From positions 907,216-971,215 of the forward strand of contig KL647293.1 in the NCBI GenBank assembly GCA_000727475.1: a stretch of DNA of 64,000 nucleotides, written 5' to 3'. Of this stretch, positions 59,901-64,000 are shown in pieces. Positions within the stretch are counted from its first letter, which is position 1. The number at the start of each line of letters is the position of its first letter. A program made the translations under genes and the position numbers. The notes beneath the pieces are model-generated. The model was not told the DNA's origin. It made no database searches and saw nothing but the letters and a program-made list of their open reading frames with translations. This DNA comes from Sarcocystis neurona (lineage: Eukaryota; Apicomplexa; Conoidasida; Eucoccidiorida; Sarcocystidae).

Positions 59901-62900
59901 ACGTATGAATATATATATATATATACATATGTATATAGACAGATGGAGAGATCAATAGGTGTAGAGTGAGACAACTAGTAAACGAGAGAGCTACGGAGGG
60001 ACACAGCAGACGACAAGAGCGACACTTTCTTAAAGTCACGAGGCAGCCTTTCCAGCAAAAGAAAAAAGTTGCGCGCAACCGAGGCAATTCCCTTAAACGC
60101 AGCAGTCCGCGTGGCGCAGTCATCACTTCCTGCAGCTAGCAGCCGACTTACCGCTCTGGTGAGACTGTCGACCGGCAATTCAAACGCTGCGGTTGACGCA
60201 GGAGTGAGTGAAACACCTTCTGCTTCGTGGCCAACCGCGTCCTCTTCGTCTCCTTCTTCCTCCGAATCACTGGCTCCCCCTTCAGGGAAGTCTATTCCAA
60301 CAGTAGCTGCTGCTGCCACTGCAGGAGCCGCCGGCAACGAAATCATCACCACTTCGCTCCACGATGGAGAAGCAGGCAAACGAAGACGTAGAGCTACCGT
60401 GCGCTGCCAGTCAAATAGAGTCAATCCCTTCCTGGCGGCCGGCAGCAGCGTCGTCTGGGACACACGCTGCGGAAATTCTTGGACGACGCAGAACGCAACG
60501 GCTCTGCACGTAAGCCGAACGGAAACAAGATAAAAGACGAGACAGTACAGTCACCCACTACCGTTTCATCTGAGTGTTCACCATGTCGAGGTGCACCGTG
60601 GAGGAGGATACCCGAGCAGTGACAGTTTCTTGGCTGCGGTGAAGGCACGCGTGCCATCTCATTCCGTGTGCAAGAATACACTTTGCATATACAGTGGAGA
60701 AATCAGGAGGGTCCAGTGGCTTTGAGCCAGGAGTCGCCTCTATGTCACACATACGTGAAACGACATGCTTGGCTTTCGTGCGCGTTTCAGTGGGAACAGA
60801 ATAGTCGCCACCCCTATGCGACGGTCGATCGAAGACGCAGTGTAGTCGCGATCCAGCACTGCCTCCTGAGCGTGTTCAGCACGTGTACTGCAGAAGTGTG
60901 ACCGCATTTGTAGTGAAGCAGCAACACATAGGAACAAAGCACGTCATCCCCTACACACAACGTCTCTGTGCCACCAAAAAGCAGCACATTTCCCACGGGA
61001 GGCCAACGACGGACCGCATCGTGTGACGCCTCTGAGACTTACGTCGGAAGGCAATTCTCAAGCCTGAGCGGTTCAAACAACGTGATGAGCAGCGTGCTTT
61101 CTGTATTGACCGCCTCGCACTTCAAGCCGCATACGAAGGTTCGCTTGGAGGAGACGCACGCGCTGAGAATCTCGCAGCTCCCGCTGCCCCCAGCCGCCGG
61201 AGGAAAAGTGTTTTTGAAGTTGCAAGAAGCTGTCCACACCTGTCCCGTTTCACTCGTCATTTTTACGATCAGGCTCACGCACGACGACGACGCGTGCAAC
61301 GGAACCGCCTGACTTTCCCGGGGCTTCAACTCGCACAGCCAGTCCTGAAAAGGGCACCAGAGTGCAGAATAAAGGAAGAGAAGTAGCAGTAGCTACGTTC
61401 CGCCGGTGGCTGCTTACGTATGATGCTGCTAATTAGCCCCCTCTTCAGTACGCGCTACAGCGTAAACCTCTGTACACACGGAAAATGCGTTTCAGCAGCA
61501 CAGCGTCACCTCACTCCCACTTCGCGACACCAACACGTACGCGCAGACCGTTAGCGGCTCACGCTGACGCGTGCACACGTGAGTCAGACAGGCTGCTGTG
61601 ACTCCACTCCAAGTCGGCAACACCAGACGTTTTACTCGCTGAAAAGCTCTATCAGTCAGGGCAATTGAGGACAGAAATCTAGCGCGTGCGATCACAAAAA
61701 ACGGTTGCAGAGTTACGACACCTGCAACGTAGTGCGCACACTTAGGTGGTTCACAGGCTTTCGGCTGAAGTCGCAGCTTGCTCCTCACCGAGGTCGCATC
61801 TGACTCGGCGAGAAAGATAACTTCTATGGGCAAGGTCAGCTGGCTGCGAATGCGCAGTGGGCACTCAACAAGAAGAGTCCTGCTGCAGAGTGTTTGGTAC
61901 AGAGGAGTAACCGTCAGCAGTCCCTTTGCTGCTGCCACAGCAGCAGGTACAGCAGGTCGACTCCTCTTATATTTGTTACGTCCACTACGTCTGGTACGGT
62001 AGGCAGCCCCTCGGCAGCTGTGTCTGCTGGTGGGCTTCGCTGGAAGGCAGTGATCTCCGATGGAGCGGCACTGGGGAAGGTGAGGCGGTTCTACGAAGGA
62101 GGATGATCGGGCACGTGGACGCTCGCTTGCTATTTCTTGCTCGGCCCAACGTCTCCCCCATCGCCCAAGAAGCGGGCGTACGTCTCTGTCGGCAGCTGAC
62201 GGCGCCCTGAGACGTATGCATTGCCTGTATTCCGGTATCTCCGGGATAGACAGCCGCACAGCCGCCAGGAAGCTGTAATGATGCAGGAGCGCCTCACTTC
62301 CAGGAGGGAGAACACCGCACTGCAAGGTGTACCTATTCGCTGATCCGACAGGAGCGTCTGAGGAGAAAAGTTCACGCCCTACGCTCCAAATTTTGGGCGC
62401 AGACCGCAACACCGTCTTGTACGTCAGCACGTGGCAACTGCTGTTGCGCAGCCAGCAAGCGTCCTGCACCAACCGAAGGCGAAAGCCACATCTGGTCAGT
62501 GACGTACCGCAAAGTAAAGAATCACTCATCCGAACACAGGCGTCGAAACTCAACTGCTCGATTCACACACCCACTTACGCACACGTCACAGGGAGCCGAG
62601 GCACGTGAGCACCAATATACAAAGGGTCAATCGTTCATCTTCGGCAACGCTACTAGCAACGTTTTACTGACAGATATCCTTCTCTTTCTGCTTGCAGTCT
62701 GTGGCGCAAGCTCACCTCCCGGTAGGACGGCTGCATATACTGCGGAAGTTGCCTGACGTCGTAGCACATCATGAGCACAGGCATCATCGCTGTGCAGCTG
62801 TGCTGTCGTGCACTTCTGGCCGCTAAGCTGCGGTCTTCGGTTTCAGGTGTACAGTCACCACTCGACGCGCCTCGCTCCCGCTTTAGCTCGCATTCAGAAT

Positions 62901-63744
62901 TAGTAATAAATTCACCGCTGCGTCGACGACGCTGTTGCACGAACTCCCTTTCCCCCTCATCTATCCTCCTATCGACTCCATAGAGACGATCTGCCATGCT
63001 CAAGTTGCACCTGTCGGCGGCAGGGCTTTTGGATCGACAGCGCGAAAGACCGCGCTCCACGCTTGGAGAGGACGGCGGGCCCCGTATGCACGCGGCTCCC
63101 GATACGTCCCCTCTACCGTCTCCCTTGCGAGAGCCGCTGCAGAGTCTCGCACTCTTCGATCCCCCCGGGCGCCACGAGCCGAAGCGTCCGACATTCCATG
63201 AGGTGGACTGGACAGCGGCATTCTCTGGAGTGGCCGGGGTGGTTCTATAATACTTGTGTTTAGGTCGCGGCGCAGCGGAAACAGCTGCAAAAACGTTTTC
63301 CGTCAGTTCCTCTGACTCCCTCCAAGAGGTATGCACGGCAAATGGGAAAAGGAACGGCTGTACGCTCAGAGGGAACCAACCTGAGTCAGTGCGCTTCTCC
63401 GTGGAAGTCGCCAAGTCGCACACAGCGGCATACAAAGAGTCACTGTCACCGCTGGAACGCAACCAGGCACCGGAAGCAGTTGAAGAAAGACTGAGTTCAT
63501 TCGCGCAGAAAAGCAGAAGTGGCAGCACGTCAGGCGAGACGTCCACACGAAGCGGGCCTTCGCAGGATACGACGCACAAGGGAGACGGAGACGCGAACGG
63601 TTGGGAGACGACGGAAAACGAGAACGGCGACAGCAGCGTCAGATACTGCGTCTGAACTGGAAATCCGCCACAGAACCTTCCAGACTCTTTCCTTCTGGAT
63701 GAGGAGGGTATGTCTGAACTGGCGTCCGCTAGCTGCGCAGATGC
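40142..63744 (-). CDS. VPS13: Giant VPS13-like bridge lipid-transfer protein, N-terminus beyond right edge
   Basis: VPS13 proteins form long grooves that move lipids between membranes at contact sites. Eight phase-consistent minus exons: 63744-62716, 62553-61510, 61344-61043, 60503-60026, 59817-57562, 56777-48599, 47971-45222 and 44923-40142 (stop), about 6,940 residues. Borders include GAG|GTGAGC, AC|GTAAGT, GAT|GTAAAT, ACG|GTGAGA and TCT|GTAAGC, with acceptors such as TTTCTTTTGCAG and TTTTTTCTCCAG. Family signs in order: LLSPFSFSVVSQPFA with SPDVLPLLLFCAN (mid-region pattern); LKPRESQAVPL and RLENCLPTAVAFCV; SPFWLVNQTAFPIQYLP; VLVNSCPFAIEC with LRPGES (adaptor-binding repeats); and near the end EILLQHYYRQLQRQWYQMLL, SFDLVGRPISRLRSIWNS (conserved C-terminal region). 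The chorein N-domain is not in the window. Weak joins are the donor at 60026 and the acceptor before 59817. Poly-Ala, Gln and Ser runs are inserted throughout. Confidence 0.85.
45222..47971 (-). other. VPS13 exon with conserved C-terminal region
   Basis: It begins EAAAAETKPQLHPSAALWPK and has Ser/Ala/Arg-rich spacers (GSGS and SSRS runs). It then holds the family's C-terminal core: IRHCVVSLAPLSLHLDLTLL; LWVGEVRASVTIVRFFKVLT; VVKQRMLAAADLQEILLQHY; and RQLQRQWYQMLLSFDLVGRP. The last block corresponds to the strictly conserved HYxxQxxxQxYxxLGSxDLLGNP segment near the end of VPS13 proteins. The donor is TCT|GTAAGC at 45221. Confidence 0.75.
48131..48162. repeat. (TA)n(CATA)n microsatellite in a VPS13 intron
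   Basis: ATATATATATATATACATACATACATACATAC within the intron 48598-47972. Confidence 0.9.
48599..56777 (-). other. 8.2-kb VPS13 exon, adaptor-binding repeats plus low-complexity spacers
   Basis: A single uninterrupted exon of 8,179 bases. Conserved islands are VLVNSCPFAIEC...LRPGESQQLRWP; ACALCGYETLWSEPLDVLKR; VRVQVIEHENVSFIVFSAPF; FPVVVVRNRLILPVSINQKD; LRCALFALDAPEGNRAVEIS; and, late, TLSLYLERVVLAVRA and FVLTGLLLKSYTLDDAD. Between them are long spacers. One is strongly charged (Glu/Lys/Arg-rich, about 50450-50800), others are Ala- or Ser/Arg-rich. The exon ends at GAC G|GTGAGA. Confidence 0.75.
57562..59817 (-). other. VPS13 exon with adaptor-binding (VAB/SHR-BD) segment
   Basis: This exon starts with about 280 residues of Ser/Arg/Ala-rich sequence. 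It then has VVTLLAGEEKIQAVVFAVFD, GYVLSITCSSPFWLVNQTAF (near 58450-58500), a Cys/Arg-rich insertion, and FFLHSHKGFILKGMTPGSVY with EFPVKVSWDGDEYLV. The order (extended strands, then a W-x-V-N-x-T motif, then a tail ending SFSLQD) is typical of a VPS13 adaptor-binding repeat, and the next exon opens directly with the following one (VLVNSCPFAIEC). The insertions sit between the core strands. Confidence 0.7.
59908..59938. repeat. (TA)n microsatellite in a VPS13 intron
   Basis: TATATATATATATATACATATGTATATAG within the proposed intron 60025-59818. Confidence 0.9.
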
Positions 63745-64000
63745 CTGCAAAAGAAAGGCGGCTCCACGAAGACAGAATTTACCCACAGTCACATTCAAAA
63801 TGGTGTTTCTTGCCTTGCACCATACCAACACTTATACGCACCACACTTACAGTTAAAAGCAAAACTAATTAGCACGCAGTCCCCGCTGGTCGCTTGTGAA
63901 CAACATGAAGCTCTTCTTCCGATCCCGCTACGGGAGAACAGGGACCCTCCTCTGGTGTGCACAAAGAGCAGCAGAAAATCGTCGCAAAACTATTACGTTT
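63745..64000 (-). other. Probable VPS13 intron and edge of an upstream exon
   Basis: Directly before the 63744 acceptor is a polypyrimidine tract (CCGCCTTTCTTTTGCAG). Further upstream on the minus strand are a strong donor-like AACT|GTAAGT (about 63852) and an open frame to the window edge (CDDFLLLFVHTRGGSLFSRS). Its phase does not match the exon at 63744, so the upstream exon is not settled. Confidence 0.35.

Overview
The window looks like nuclear DNA of a coccidian apicomplexan, most likely an Eimeria-type parasite. The evidence is: intron-rich genes with short conserved exons; homopolymeric Ala, Gln and Ser runs encoded by CAG/GCA/AGC triplets inside exons; very dense CAG/CTG triplet arrays outside exons; many short (AT)n/(AC)n microsatellites; and a subtilisin and a giant VPS13-like protein of the kinds known from coccidia. 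Organism assignment is inference from style; no organelle or bacterial signature was seen. One sequencing gap (17280-17778) interrupts a triplet-rich array.

Layout, left to right. (1) 0.67-7.84 kb, minus: 5' part of a subtilisin-like (S8) protease with signal peptide, prodomain and the catalytic-Asp exon; the His and Ser exons lie beyond the left edge. (2) 12.06-15.02 kb, minus: a four-exon gene of unknown function, assembled from phase-compatible exons. (3) 13.7-18.0 kb: degenerate ~107/170-bp repeats, a 69-bp minisatellite, and a 15-bp CTG-rich array with the gap. (4) 18.22-21.69 kb, plus: complete three-exon 40S ribosomal protein S9, the most certain gene in the window. (5) 23.88-24.01 kb, minus: a terminal exon resembling an MBF1/XRE helix-turn-helix C-terminus. 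(6) 26.75-29.06 kb, minus: conserved-looking exons of an unrecognised basic protein, split by a triplet-filled intron. (7) 31.71-37.43 kb, plus: a four-exon FG-repeat nucleoporin whose introns are packed with triplets and local duplications. (8) 39.38-39.71 kb, minus: a small signal-peptide ORF. (9) 40.14-63.74 kb, minus: a giant VPS13-like lipid-transfer protein. Eight exons (about 6,940 residues) lie inside the window and the N-terminus lies beyond the right edge.

No operon-like organisation is expected or seen. The genes belong to unrelated housekeeping processes: proteolysis, translation, nuclear transport and membrane-contact lipid transfer. Most exon boundaries given here rest on GT/AG sites whose phases agree across the join; weak boundaries are named in the entries. 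The most interesting structural points are the opposite strand orientation of triplet repeats in exons versus most introns, the ~1.6 kilo-residue low-complexity tail of VPS13 with a recurring R-A-(A/V)-S motif, and two local duplications inside the nucleoporin gene.
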